DNA of 64,000 nt from Toxonevra muliebris (taxonomy: Eukaryota > Arthropoda > Insecta > Diptera > Pallopteridae). The notes beneath the pieces were generated by a model that saw only the letters and a program-made list of their open reading frames with translations, did not search any database and was not told the origin of the DNA. The position numbers were made by a program, and so were the translations under genes. How positions within the stretch are numbered: position 1 is the stretch's first letter; every line of letters starts with the position of its first letter. The stretch covers positions 16,666,878 to 16,730,877 of the forward strand of contig OY829326.1 of assembly GCA_963691655.1 (NCBI GenBank), in the 5' to 3' direction. Below are positions 1 through 12,870 of this stretch, piece by piece.

Positions 1-3000
1 AAAATCTACCACTTTCTCACACAAATTAATTATTGAAATTTCTATAACTTTGCTGATAGTTGAAGCATTTCTAAGATTATACTGATTTCTATGTTGAGAA
101 GAATGAAACTTTTAGTGTTTTACCTACTTTGTTAAATCTGTATTAAAATTTCACTATCTGATACAGAAGTAAATTTGTGAGGATGGAAATCAGCAGTTTT
201 CTTTCTCCCTGTTATTGGTAGGGGATGCCATGAATGGCAACTATGAATTTACCTTCATAAATTCCTGTAAAATTTGATTACATTGCCAAAATTTGCAACC
301 AAAAATGTAATAGAGAATAATGAAATATTATCTAAGGAGAACTCATTGAAATGTAGAACATCCGACATTTCATTATCATTTTGTTATCTATGTAAGTATT
401 AAACATTGATATATTTATGTAAGATGCTGTAAATGTAAATAGAAAGTGAAAAGGAATTTCGTCTTTTTTGTAATAAAATTTTCCTACGAAATTCGTGCAT
501 GGAATTATAAATTTTTCAATATCAGAAATACAATACTCAGGCTGTATATAAATATTAAGTTTTTAACTCACACCTTTTTGAAGGCAAAACAAGAAATGAT
601 TTAAAATACGGTCCTCAGTTTCATTGCAGTCTCTCTACTCACTCATACTAGCACAACAAGCAACATATAAAATAGAAAAAGAACGAACTTCATCAATCAG
701 CAGAAATTTTTGTCAACTCTTCACGTATTTCTTTTGGGTACGCCGAAAATTCAAGAGCGTTTCCGACAACAACAGCAGCAGTAGCAGCGAAATTAAATTA
801 AAACCGTTTACAATTCTTTTTGCATAACTCATGTGATATGCCGGAATTTGCTGTATCCTTTTTTTTTTTTTTGCACCCGTTTCCCTCCAAAGAAAATAAG
901 ATAAAATTGTAGAAAAATGCTGATGTTGATCCTGATGCTGACTTGTTAGTTTTTTTTTCCTTTTCTTTCCTTTTCGTTGGGTCTCCTAAAATTTCCAAAA
1001 ATTGCTTCTGTGCTTCTCCTACGACCAGCACTTAACTCAAAGTCATGAGAAGAGCCAGAATCTGCCAGTTGTAACTAGTTACATACATACACACACACAC
1101 ACACACACATATATACACATAGTCGTGTGTGCCTCAAAATGATGCCAACTAAATCGAAATACCAACTCGTCGCTCGATTGCTGCGCTATTGCAATATTAT
1201 TGTAAGTGGGAGGTGTTAAGGGCAGTAGGAAGCTAGCGCTAGGTTGAGCTGTGAGCTTCTTCTACTACTGTCGCAACATTTGCATTTTTAAATAAATTAA
1301 AATTCTTTGTGCGAAATTCAATGCGAATTCATTCTTCGAACACGTGAATATTTTTAGTCTCTTCATCTTTTTTTGTTTGGTGGCGGCAACAGCGACGGCG
1401 GGAGGAGAATAGAATAGAATTTTAAACATCAAGACATATGTCGCTGGATTGTTCCAAGTCAGCGCATTTTGCCCATATATTGTACGTCTGTATATACTAA
1501 AAATTTGAACACTATCGCTGACATATCTAACTTGGAAATTGTAGAAGCAAACGACGAACGGAAGTTAAAGCCAAATAATATAAATAAAAAAAAAAGAAGA
1601 AAAAATTTATTTTTAAATTCAAACGGAATCAGAAGGGATGAAGTAGAAAATGTGCTGCTTTCTGCTGCCCTTCTCCTGTCTCTGCCTTCATTTCTACTTT
1701 ATTCTTATCATCTGCTGTCAACGTGTATTAAGAAAAGAATGCAAGCGTTTACCGTAGAGATAATAGAAATACGACGAATAATGTTGTACGTGCAATGGAT
1801 ATGATGGAATGGTTGATGCTGGTAACTGGTGAATGCTGAATGGATGACGATGATGTTGGCATTGTTCGTAATGCACATATTTGGTAGTACCTACATAGAA
1901 TTTGTGTACTTTTGGGATTTCAAGATTTACAATTTTTTAATAATCAAATGTGTAGTTTTAAGCTTAAAAGACGACAACTAATTCGAGTCGCTATTATTCG
2001 GCAACGGTGGCGTTTGCAGAAGGCACAAAAACAATACAGAAGCTAAGAAGGAAAAATGAAGAGGCAAGATGTCAGGGAAGCAGCCAGTATAAAACCACAG
2101 CTATTATATTGTACTTTTTAGTAGTAGAAGTAATAGGTATTAGAAAGCAGCTTATGTCGTTGTGTACTACTTTTTGTGTTTTTTTTTACCCAACTTTTCT
2201 ACTCTTTTCGCTTCAAATTGCATGCTCTTCACGTCCCCATAACAAAGTCAACTACGATGCCGTTTTTTTTGCTATGTTTCTTGCTTGCTGTTGCTGATCT
2301 TTGGTAATTTTCTACTTTTAAATTTTCATTTAATTTTCGTTTGTTGTTATTCTATGCGCGTCTTTTGCAGCAGCAGAATTCATTCACTCATTCACTCTTA
2401 AGCTTCTTTGTTCTTAATTAAGTTGCGCGTTTGTAAGATATATATATATTTCTTCCATACATAGAAAAGGGAGGGAGGCAGGGAGGGAGAGCTGGTAGGC
2501 AGTCAACAGTACATGTGGAATGTGAATGGAGTGAGAACTGCTGCTTTTTTATTTTCATTAAATGCTGCTTGCTGTTTTTGCCGCTGCTGCTGCTAGCTGC
2601 CGCTTCATGTTGTCGTAAGGAAACTAGTGCGTAAAATTTCACTGACAAAATATTGTGACAGCTTTTTTTTATGACGTGATGTGCGTTTTTAGTGGAAATT
2701 TACGTTTATGTCCGATGCTATACTGGGAAGTTGGTTTGTTTTTTTTTTTGCGCAAGTCTTCATTTATTTTTGTTTGGAAGTTTATTATTTAATAATTGAG
2801 TAAAGTTTTTAAAATAAATAAACTAGAAGAAAGAAAAAGAAAACTAAATAAAATGTGGAACAGTAGTCAAGACTTTTAAAAATTAACACTTAGATTGAAT
2901 TTTCGTTGTCTACTAAAAATATAATAAAGAAACAAAGTCAAGTTTACTGAAAACTGGAATAAGTGGAAAACCGAGTTTTTCCTAAAAACTATCAAATAAT

Positions 3001-3500
3001 TGACTGTTTTGGGTTAAAACTTCTTATTGTTAGTTGTTTGAAAACGAAACAGTGTGAGAGTTTGAAGAGAAACGAGATATGAAGCTCTTAAAGACGTTGT
3101 AGTTGTAGTAGAAACTTCAACCGAAGTCTGTCGTATATATCAATTCGATTTTAGTCGTTCTGTTTGTTCGATTAGGTCTATAGAGTGTATCCAGAAAGAA
3201 AGTGGGACCAGGTTTGTCAGGTATTGGGGACAACTGAAGAAGTGTGTCGTGTCTGTTTTCGGAGTCGATGACTCGAAATTTCACATCGAAAACATGAAAA
3301 ATATAAACGACATTACATGTTTTTAGGGTCGCTGAATACGAATATGAAATTCATCAGGGATTTGTTAACACAATTTGATGGCACTTAAGTAAAAAATATT
3401 TTGGAAAGAAGCATACGCTTTACAGATTTACAGATTATTTACAGATAATGGTGGATGAAGGATTTGGGTGTCTGGTAATTATGGAATATTTATAATTATC
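1..3500. other. Non-coding AT-rich region, no gene recognised
   Basis: No open frame here shows protein-like composition or a recognisable domain; those present are short and dominated by homopolymer-encoded residues. The stretch has an (AC)n microsatellite near 1081-1110, GCT/GCA-rich triplets near 2575-2605 and long T and A runs. It may be intron or intergenic DNA. No tRNA, terminal repeat or splice-bounded exon was recognised. Confidence 0.5.
1081..1120. repeat. (AC)n/(AT)n microsatellite
   Basis: A run of CA dinucleotides follows an ACATACATAC lead and passes into ATATATACACAT. It is a simple dinucleotide repeat seen directly in the sequence. Confidence 0.85.
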
Positions 3501-3519
3501 AGACATGAATCAACTGAGC

Positions 3520-3700
3520 AAAACCCAGATCAAAAAGAAACTAAAAAGCAAAACTATAACTAATTATCCGACAAAAATTTAAACCAAGACGCGGCCAAGA
3601 ATTCAGACAAAAAACAAGCAAAAAATAAAACAACAAAGTTAACCATATGGTCTGGCCAAAAACTGATCTCAAACCAGGCCAAACACTCTTATAAAACTCT
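3520..3700. repeat. Degenerate CAGACCAAAA-type array, copy 1
   Basis: A purine-rich stretch in which short words such as CAGATCAAAA, CAGACAAAAA and GGCCAAAAAC recur every 10-15 bases with much divergence. The same vocabulary fills 11290-11580 and 33950-34510, so this looks like one of three dispersed copies of a decayed short-period array. It encodes nothing recognisable. Confidence 0.45.
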
Positions 3701-4025
3701 TTAAATCCAAAAAAAGATTTTAAGTTTCAGATTCAAAATTGTTTGAATATTTATGAAAACAGTTAAGCTGTAGAAAGGTTTTTGAAAGGCATAAGCAAAC
3801 ACTTTTTTGGAAAAGGCTGCATCACTCATAGCTTACAGGTATTTATAAAGTCCACTTAATATTGAAGAGTGAGAGAGATAAACCGATGAGCAGGATCAAT
3901 ATATGTTTCCTTTCCCAAAAGAGTTTCGGTTTGAAAACTCACCGGCTGAATTCAATATACAATCAATACAATGAGCCGGCCGGATCAAGCAGCACAAAAG
4001 GCGAATCAGCATGAAAGGATTCAGT

Positions 4026-5086
4026 CAAGGCCGTATTTAGAGGGGCTGTTTTGGGGGTTCTGACCCCCCGCCCCCCCGAAATGTTGAAACTTTATTCTAA
4101 TTTTTTAGATTAATTTTCAATGGTTGGAAAAAAATCAAAATAAATTCTATTTAACGATATTTTTTACTTCCATCGGTTTTTTTTCTAAAAAGTCAAAAAA
4201 AAAAATAAATTTGAAATCTTAGTTACACTATGCGATCAAATCCGATTTGTTTTCTTCGACATGAGGTTTGATTACGGATTCAAAAAGAGAAGGTGATACT
4301 GAGCACTCCTGCATTCATAGTTTTTCTAGGTCAGTAACTGTTTTTGATTTAAAGTTTCGTCCTTAATCAGTTTGATAAGTTTAAAAATTAATAAAAATAG
4401 AAAAAATTATCGGATCCTTGTAAAATCAGACTTGTTTGAACCCCATTTTTTTCTGAAACGTGACGTGATGGGAAGTTTTTGACCTCAGAATCGTGTTCAA
4501 CGTGAAAAATTCTTTCGCAAAAACTCCATCTTATTAGCAAAACCCATGCAGTTTTAGGAGGCAATCCTAAAATGTAATTAATTTTTAACCCATTATTGCT
4601 CAGAGCACCACGACTAGAAAGATCTCTTTCAATGCTGTGACTTCACGAATTTAGGGAATATAAGCCAACCTCATCCGGGTTCTTTATCATTGATAATGGC
4701 TCAAATTCACAATGATGATCATTTGAAAAAAATGAGCCTCTACTATTTTTGGTAATTTTTTTGAGGTTGGGTACATCATCAGTAGTGGGAAGTCAATGAG
4801 TTAATAAAATTATGTCCTTCACGATAAAAAAAATGCATTAGAATGCACATTGCATATTTTTTTGAAAAAATTTAATTTGATTATTCTGTGAATTTTTTGG
4901 CCATTTTTTTGAGGTTAAGATTAAAAAAATCGGTACATTTTTCCTAAAATTTTAATTTTATAGGGTCCATCAAATGTATCATCGATTTAGTTTATTGTAT
5001 TTAAAAATTATTTATGAATATTTTCTTCGAATGAAACCCCCCCCCCCCCACCCTCCCCCCCGAAAAAATTTCTAGCTACGGCCCTG
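4026..5086. mobile_element. hAT-type non-autonomous element, 1061 bp
   Basis: The element begins CAAGGCCGTATTTAG and ends CTAGCTACGGCCCTG, imperfect terminal inverted repeats of about 15 bp. It is flanked on both sides by the 8-bp duplication GATTCAGT (4018-4025 and 5087-5094), as expected for hAT transposition. Just inside each end are long C runs (about 4064-4078 and 5037-5061). The interior is AT-rich with long A and T tracts and no transposase frame, so it is a non-autonomous derivative. The exact target duplication suggests a fairly recent insertion. The hAT assignment rests on duplication length and terminal motif. Confidence 0.85.
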
Positions 5087-5134
5087 GATTCAGTATATAT
5101 ATATGGGACATTCTCTGTCAATGGGAGACCCCCC

Positions 5135-5676
5135 CTTATTATCTCTAAATTCGAATGCAACAAGGCCTTTTTTGATTTTGCATGATGGCGAACCAATATG
5201 GCGGCTGCAAGTCTACCACCTCACCTTAACATAATAATATTATCAATCGTACGTTTACCCAAGTAATGATAAAAAAACAGATAAAGATTTTTTTCGTATA
5301 TTTTTTCGATGAATATGAATCTAATATTAATTTCCATGGGAAATGTCATGTGTTGTCCCTTACCTCAAAAAAGGTCCAAAAAGGCTGTTTTCGGGTCTTA
5401 CGCTTACCCAAGTCATCATAAAACGACAGGAAAGCCTATTTTTGTGTAATTTCTGTTGAAGAACATGAATCTAATACTATTTTCTACAGGAAATGTTATG
5501 TGTCGTCCCTAACCTCAAAAAATGAAAAATCTCAAAAAACAGTTTTTCGTATCTCACGTGTCCCAAGTCATCAGAAAACTTCCCAAAAAGCTTATTCTAA
5601 ACGCAGCCGCGATATTAGTTCGCCATCATGCAAAATCAAAAAAGGCCTGGTTGCATTCGAAACTAAAGATAATAAG
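5135..5676. mobile_element. Inverted-repeat element with ~150-bp internal repeats
   Basis: Two arms of about 74 bp (5135-5208 and 5603-5676) are near-perfect reverse complements; both carry the word GCATGATGGCGAAC or its complement. Between them lie two full tandem units and one partial, recognisable by ACCCAAGTCATCATAAAA-like starts near 5257, 5406 and 5561 and by the shared phrase CCTAACCTCAAAAAA. The unit length is about 150 bp. A foldable element with internal tandem repeats is the simplest reading. Its outer ends and target duplication were not found. The open frames here derive from the repeat and are not genes. Confidence 0.6.
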
Positions 5677-7300
5677 CTTTCATTTGAGCTCAAACATGTC
5701 ATAAAATACCTTAACCAATTTTTAATTCGAAAGTTTTTTCGTTCACCAAATATCAAGAAATGAGATGTAAATTAAAAGTTCATTCGCCCACCATAATGCA
5801 CTGCCAACAATAAATCTACGTCTTGCAAAAATCCATTGAAAACTTAATTTCTCATCACATTTGATAAATATTTTAACCCACTGATTGTCCGCAAAGTAGT
5901 TTGTCGAAATATGTGAAACAATATTTTTCATATGCTAAATGCTAAAGAGTAGCGATAAAAAAAAAACACACACACACTCAAAATAAAATACCTATACGCT
6001 TGTAAGAAAGTAATTTCCAAGCCTTCAATGTTCCTTCGCACAGAAATGATAATTCATGTAGATTGATGAAGAATATAATTATAAAAAACAAAACAACAAA
6101 AAAAAAAAAATTATATAAAAAAATTGAAAGCAATTAGTAAAAATACCACGTGGGCATTTAATGCTCAAAAAAAAACTCAAAAAATCTAAAAGGGAATTAC
6201 TAAAACAAGGAAAAATAGTCATAAATACTTTTATTTAAATATATATAAAAATGGCATATGGCAACAATGGTTGCAAATATGACGTTGAGCGAAAACAAAC
6301 CAAGCAGAGAAAAAAAAAAAAACATTCAAAAACATCTAAAATTCAGCAGCTACAAAAAGAAACAGAAAATTGATGAGCACCACCGTCGTTTGACATTTAA
6401 AATGACGTTTACATGCAAATACACACATACAGGCTCATACACTTGTACATATACACTTATATGTATATAGATTAAATTTATATGTATAAGTATATGAACG
6501 CCCATACACTCATTCCCATACTCATACATGGATACTAACACTAACAGAACCAGCCAGCCAGCGAGCGAGCGAGCGAGTGAGTGAGTGTATTCAAGCGTAT
6601 TACAAACAAGAAAAAAAAACAGAAGAATAACGCATGCGCATTACGTATACGCCCAAATGAGCGAACATAAAAATCTAAGGCGCGCCATTAAATAAAAAGA
6701 GTTTGTGCTGAAGAAAGTTCAAAAACAAAGAAATGGAAAAAAGCTTTTCTTCTCAGAGACTCGAGACGCTACTGATTGAAATCAATGCGCACTAAAATAC
6801 CCACATACATATATCTAAGTATGTATATAATACACAGGGAGCATATGTGTGTTGATGTACGAGTATATGCGTGTATTTGTGAGAGCAACAGCGACAGCAG
6901 CTGATTGTGTATTTTTTTCTAGTGTGTTGAACATTTGCCGGCAATTGAAAGTTTTAAGATTTTTATTTTACCTACCACACATTTTATTCACTTCATATGT
7001 ATAGGTATACCTATGTATAAGTGTATATGTATGTATGTAAGAGTAGATGTATGTGTGTGAGTGAGTAAAATTCTGCTGTATGCAGCACTTTTGTTTATAC
7101 GAAAATTCGAGGTTAAATTGCCGGCACATTCGGTAAGTGAGGCAGCCGATTTTTCCCGTAGACAATATGGCAGCAATTGAGACTCTTAAAATTACTATTT
7201 TATTAATCAAAACGAAAAGTTAAACGGGGGGGAAAAAAACTCACAAGTCGATTAATTGAAAGATTAAATTTACTTGATTGTATTCTTATCAATTTTATTT
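5677..7300. other. Non-coding region with simple repeats
   Basis: A-rich stretches, a CCAG/GCGA/GTGA tetranucleotide tract near 6551-6588 and ATGT-rich words near 6820-6860 and 7020-7060. No protein domain, tRNA or terminal repeat was recognised. Confidence 0.5.
6551..6588. repeat. Compound tetranucleotide microsatellite
   Basis: CCAG units pass into GCGA and then GTGA units, a compound tetranucleotide repeat visible directly. Confidence 0.8.
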
Positions 7301-8400
7301 ATAAATATTTATGAAGTTTTCTTCTTTTGGAAGTTTTTTTTTGTCCATCAGAAATCATAACAGCAAAAAATTATATATAAAAAGGCGCCAGCAAGTATGC
7401 AAAAAAAAAAACTTTGAACTAATAATAAGTAATTTGACTACACTTTTTAAGCCTAAAAGCATGCAACATTTAATTTTAACACGAATTATTCAATCACAAT
7501 CTCTAGTTTCATTTTATTTATTTATTCAGTCTACAGACATTTTTTACAGACAATATTTCAATTTCAATGATTCGAAACTTTTTACTTAGCATATATTTTT
7601 TTTCAGAGAAATAAGTAACTTTTAGGCTAAGAAATAATTATTCCACACATCATAAGTAAAAAAAAATGCAAAAAATTTGAGCTGAGAAGTCTACATTTAT
7701 AAGCCTGAAAGTATACTGTCGTATTAGTTTTGGCTAGCAAATATTCGTTTTACAGTTTTTATCTAAATATAATCGCTCAGAAGTAACTATATTAATTTTT
7801 AGAATTCATGTCATATATCTTGACAAAAATTAATTTTGAATAAATAATTTTTTCCACGTGTTATAAGCTTAAGATATAGGAATATTAAAAAGGTTCTTTA
7901 GCTAGAAATTATAAAATAAAACGTTTCTATATAAAAATGTTTGTATGATTATGCCATAGTTAAATAAACTTTGACTATAAAGTATTTGCGTACTCCCTGT
8001 TATTTAAATATCAAATATCCGCCCATATTGGTTGCTTTCTTCAAAAGCCTTTACATACATTAGCATGCAACAACATTTTAATGCATTAACAAATATTCAC
8101 TTAAATTGATTGTTTATGCCAGGAAATATGCTATAATATTTGTTTTCGAACTTTTCGAAATTAATTTCATAATCAAGTATAATAAATAAAAATATATAAA
8201 TAAAATTACTTTGCACTAACTAGTAACTTGTTTACCGTTTACAAGCCTAAAAGTATGCACCCAGATTTTATATCACAAACAACTATTCGCTTGCCTACAC
8301 TTTTTAAGCCTTAAAGTAAACAACATTAAATATATTATTGTAATATCAAATACATTCACATATATTGAATTAACATTAATTAGCAACATATTGTACAAAA
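7300..8400. repeat. Degenerate long-period repeated tract
   Basis: A phrase close to TTTTTAAGCCTAAAAGTATGCA recurs near 7447, 7697, 8043 (partial), 8243 and 8302. AGTAACTT-like and CAAATATTCAC-like words return between them. Spacing is uneven, from about 60 to 350 bp, so this is an old decayed array rather than a clean satellite. A-rich homopolymers separate the units. No coding potential was recognised. Confidence 0.45.
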
Positions 8401-9160
8401 AAGAGATGAAGAAAAAAGCACAAAAATGTCACGCAATTCAATTTATCAAACTAAGTAAAAACCGTCATCCTCATGGCCCAAGAAAATTACACTCTTGTAA
8501 CCTCTACATACCCAGTTGTATTACATGTTGTCAAGAGAATAAAACATAAAAAATAAAAAGAAACAAAAAAAAAATGAAACAACATGCGCTTCTAACGACA
8601 ACGGGCAGCAACCGGAAAGAAAATTGCTAGACACAAATCCCATTTGGGGTATATATAATCTTCCGCGCTGATGCTGATGCTATTTGAGAAATTCTAACCG
8701 TTGTCAGTAGAGGATTTTTGAGACACACACATACACACACAACAACAACTGGACAGTAGGAGAGACGGTAGTAGAAGAAGCGGGGAGTACGGAGCAGAAC
8801 AAAAATAAAAACCATTAAAAAGGTTATTTAATGTAATTGAATTTTGTTTCTTTTTGTCAGAGCAACAACAGAATAGAGAAAAACAACGAAACGAAATATA
8901 AAATCTTTACTACAACTGTTTTTATTTATTTTTACAATGTGATAAACAAATATTTTAACTTTAACAATTGCAATGTTAACTTGTGTGAGATGAGGGCAAT
9001 TCTTGTTTTTATTCTCTCTCTTCCTCCTAGTTAACATATAATAAGATAATAAAGATTTATTTACAATAAAATTATTTTTCTCCATAAAAAATTTTCTTAG
9101 TTAATTGTTTGTGTGGAAATATGAGGAAAGGAAGAAGGTATGGTTAATGTGGCTGAATAT
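8400..9160. other. Non-coding region, nothing recognised
   Basis: A-rich sequence with a short CA-rich patch near 8725-8745. Opposing short open frames around 8830-9085 overlap on both strands and have no recognisable domain. Confidence 0.4.
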
Positions 9161-9168
9161 GTACATAG

Positions 9169-10477
9169 CAGAGCTGTAAAAGAGTGCAATCAATTGAGGA
9201 TATAAGTCACAAATGAATAATAACTTTTGATTGCAGTTATTGAATAATGTATTTGACTCCAGAATAAAAAATGCAGTTGGAAGTCTTTTTTGGAGTCGCC
9301 GATTGGTTATTCATTTAGAAAAGTCTTTTTTAGAGTGAAGGGAGTGAAGTCTTTTTTTGAAATCATGAGAGTGCAAATCTTATGACTCCAAAATCATGAC
9401 TGCTTTGAAGTCACTAGGAGTCACTTGAGTAATTTTGAACTCAAATGCAGTCATTTGGAGTCAATTGCAATTTGCAGTCAATTGGAGTCACTTGGAGTCA
9501 ATTTGGATTTTGAAGTCAATTGAAGTCAGTTGAAGTCTTTTGGAGTAAATTGGGAATTTTAAGTCAATTGGAGTCACTTGGAGTTTTTTGGAGTTAATTG
9601 GGATTTGAAGTCAATTTCAATATATGTGTTATTTAATATTTAATTTATATCTTCTCTCATAAATACTCAAACTCACAAACTGATTCTTTCATAAGTACTC
9701 AGTTTTCCACAAAACACACGCCACAAATAATATAACAATATCACAAATTATTCACTTCAAAAAGTTTGACGCTTTTTGCGGTTATTCCATGCAACTCGCG
9801 TTTCAATATAATAATTATTACTTTTTACTAATTTATTTAATATTTAAAATGTTTTGACAATAATTTCTGCGAAACTGACATTCGAGTATTGTAAATGAAA
9901 TAACAAGGTGTATTACCCTTAAAATGTATTAACAATATCTAAGCTACAACTAGTAAAAACAGTGACTCCAATTGACTTCAAATCTCTAATTGACTCCAAA
10001 TGACTCCAAGTGACTCCAATTGACTTCAAATCCCCAATTGACTCCAAAAGGCTTCAAGTGACTCCAATTGACTTCAAATTACCAATTGACTCCAAAAGAC
10101 TTCAACTGACTCTAATTGACTTCAAAATCCTAATTGACTTCAAAAAACTCCAATTGACTGCAAATTGCAATTGACTCCAAATGACTGCATTTGAGTTCAA
10201 GGTTATTCAAGTGACTCCAAAAGACTTCAATGCAGTCATAGTTTTGGAGTCATAAGATTTATAGCCTCATGATTTCAAAAAAAGGCTGCACTCCCTTGAC
10301 TCTAGAAAAGACTTTTCTAACTGAATAACCAATCGGCGACTCCAAAAAAGACTTCCAAATGCATTTTTAATTCCGAAGTCAAATACGTTATTCAATAACT
10401 GCAATCATTAATTGTCAGTTATTAACTGTGACTTCAAGGTATTGCAATTAAATTGATTGAATTCTTTTACAGCTCTG
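9169..10477. mobile_element. Foldback (long inverted repeat) element, hAT-type duplication
   Basis: The element starts CAGAGCTGTAAAAGAG and ends CTTTTACAGCTCTG and is bounded by the exact 8-bp duplication GTACATAG (9161-9168 and 10478-10485). The left arm (about 9169-9620) is the reverse complement of the right arm (about 9961-10477) over some 450-500 bp, with both arms holding the phrase GGAGTCGCCGATTGGTTATT or its complement. The inner parts of the arms consist of short tandem words such as GGAGTCAATTG and GAAGTCAATTG. A spacer of about 340 bp separates the arms. There is no transposase frame, so it depends on an enzyme encoded elsewhere. Duplication length points to the hAT superfamily; that assignment is an inference. 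Confidence 0.88.
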
Positions 10478-10803
10478 GTACATAGAAATTCTAAATTGAA
10501 AGACATGAATATTAGAAATCTATATCAATATACATTAAAATCATTGAATAAATGATTTTAATTTTCGCTTTCCATAACATGTGTAAAAATTTAATTCAAT
10601 TATTAAATTGGTTTTAATTAATATTTTAAATCAATAAAACATGCGCTACATATTAAATGTAAACTTTAATTGAAATATTAAATATAACGGCAGCAGCATG
10701 ACCCAAAATAAATATAACATTTAACACTAGCAACAAACACGTCTGTGAAGTGTGAATAATAATTAAGCGTAAACAAAACAGTGTAAAAATATATATCTAC
10801 ATA

Positions 10804-10960
10804 CACTAGCGGATCAAGAGATTTCCTAAGGGGGGCGACAAGATTTTTAGCTTTTTCACCCTTTTTAAACTTTTTTTTAATATGACTAACGATGCAAATG
10901 TATGATGTTTTAATCGGTAAGAGGGTTTTAACCCCAATACCCCCACTGGATACGCTAGTG
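10804..10960. mobile_element. Short hAT-like MITE, 157 bp
   Basis: The termini CACTAGCGGATC and, read inward from the other end, CACTAGCGTATC form an imperfect inverted repeat followed by G-rich sequence, a form common in insect hAT MITEs. The flanking octamers TCTACATA and CCTGCATA agree at six of eight positions and may be a decayed target duplication. There is no coding capacity. Confidence 0.65.
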
Positions 10961-12270
10961 CCTGCATACACATATATATCTGTGTAATGTAAAATATTTA
11001 CAGGGATTGTGCATACTTATTTATATCTTTTAAGGTTGTGCATGGATTAAAATCTGAGAGAAGTGAAAAAGGAAGCTTCTTCGTAGGATTGACTATGCAT
11101 TGCATTTAAACTCCAGGCGAGAGATGAGAAATTGTGGTCATGCAGTAGACTATCACCACCCCGAATTGTTCTGCAGTTGGTTCATAACTAATCTTATAAA
11201 ATTCTATTGGCAATATTTAACAAATCTGAAAAATCTTAGCGTGAAAAATATTTACTATTTTTAATTGAGCTTAAAGGTGCCAAAATGAGACAGAAATAGA
11301 AATAAGCAAAAATACAGACCTAAATTTAGGGCCAAAAATTAAGATCAAAACTCGGATAAAAATTTTTCCCAGTATGCTGACCAAAACAGATCAAAAATCA
11401 TACCGTTCTGATCAAAACAGATAAAAAACGAACCAATAATTCCAGGCAAACAAAAATTAAAATTCGGTCCAAGAATAGATAAAATTTCAGAATAATCAGA
11501 TAAAATTTTAGAATAATCAGATTAAATTTCAGAATAATCTTAGACTAAAACTTAAACTAAATTTCAGACCAAATTCTTTAAGGGAACTAAGAAGTTCGTG
11601 AAGGCGTAAAACTCCTATTTCCTTTTCCTTTTCTAAAACCTTTTATTCTGCTTTTCTACACTTTCCTTTTTTCTTTGTCTGGGCAAATCCAAATGCAATC
11701 TATTCTTATCAGACCAAGTTGAAACCCTAATTTACACAAAAATTTGAATTGAAACAGAACAGAAATCAGAAATTCTATAATTTTTATCCCTTTGCAGAAA
11801 AATTCAATTATAGTTATAAAAATTTCAGAATTTTTGTTAAGTACGAAGATAGTGCAAAATTCGAGTAGGATTCAAAAAAAAATAATTACATCAAATATTA
11901 GATTAAACATTTTTTGTATTTGCTTTAAATTTTGGAAACCTGATTCAAAAAATTATAATAAAAACTTTAAATGAATATTTTTATTATTTCGCTCATTGGA
12001 TTTATTTGCGGCCCATATTATGGCTGAGAAGTAAATATTGTAACGGATAACGTATAATACAGGGAAGGATACAAGGGGGGAGGGAGGGGAACAGGGGGAA
12101 TTTCTCCCCCAAAAGATTTTCAAACACTTAAACATTTAATAATTTAAACTGGCAAAAAGGTGAACATAATTAGTTATTATTGTTTTTAGTTATAACGATT
12201 TACTTTCAATTATAAGAATAAGGAATAATCTGGCTCATTTAACCACTTTCTTTCTCTATGGAAATGTGCT
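10961..12270. other. Non-coding region with second CAGACCAAAA-type array
   Basis: Around 11290-11580 the words CAGATCAAAA, CAGATAAAATTT and CAGACCAAAT recur, related to 3520-3700 and 33950-34510. Near 12057 the sequence CAGGGAAGGATACAAGG followed by G runs resembles one terminus of a hAT element, but no partner end was found. Nothing else was recognised. Confidence 0.4.
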
Positions 12271-12279
12271 GAAATAATA

Positions 12280-12870
12280 ATGATACCTAAACCAAATAAA
12301 CCTGAAAACTCAGTGCCATCATATAAGCCTATAAGTTTGCTGGCAATATTCTCGAAAATATTCGAAGTAGTTGATTGCTAATAATACAAGAAAATAAGAC
12401 TATAGTTCCGAATAACCAATCGTCATAAGCACGGTATTCCTGAGCAATATCATCAATATTGTCACTGACTTTCTGTAACGCAAAAAATATTGCTCTGCCA
12501 TATTTTTGGACATTCAAGAAGCGTTCGAAAAAGTTTGGCATCAAGTGCTGTTATACAAATTAAAAAATTTACTTCCAGCTCTATTTTATTTGGTCTTAAA
12601 GTCCTATAATTCTATGTCAAAGTAAATGATGAAACATCAACCAAATGTTAAGTAAAAGCTGGAGTACCACAGAGCAGTATTCTGGGTCCTGCTCTTTGTT
12701 CGATTTTTATCTGCGACTTCCCTGAAACTGATGGTGTTACTATAGCTACTTGTCCAGACGATACTGCTATTTTAGCGTCAAATTAATCTCCTACAGAAGC
12801 TACTAATCTAGTTCAGAAACAGATGGACGTTCAACAATGGTTACTTCGTGGATGAGTGCTTGACTGAAGT
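12280..12870 (+). pseudogene. Jockey-like LINE reverse transcriptase relic
   Basis: Translated in shifting frames, this stretch gives the ordered signature blocks of a Jockey-type reverse transcriptase. They are IPKPNKPENS followed by SYKPISLLAIFSKIFE, then a block reading AFEKVWHQVLLYKLK, then AGVPQSSILGPALCSIFI and a block close to ATCPDDTAIL. The last matches the catalytic FADDTAIL motif with its first position altered. Many stops and frameshifts interrupt the frame, so it cannot be functional. Neither the endonuclease upstream nor the 3' end is recognisable, leaving a short central fragment. The family call rests on the block order and the IPKPNKP lead typical of Jockey elements. Confidence 0.75.
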
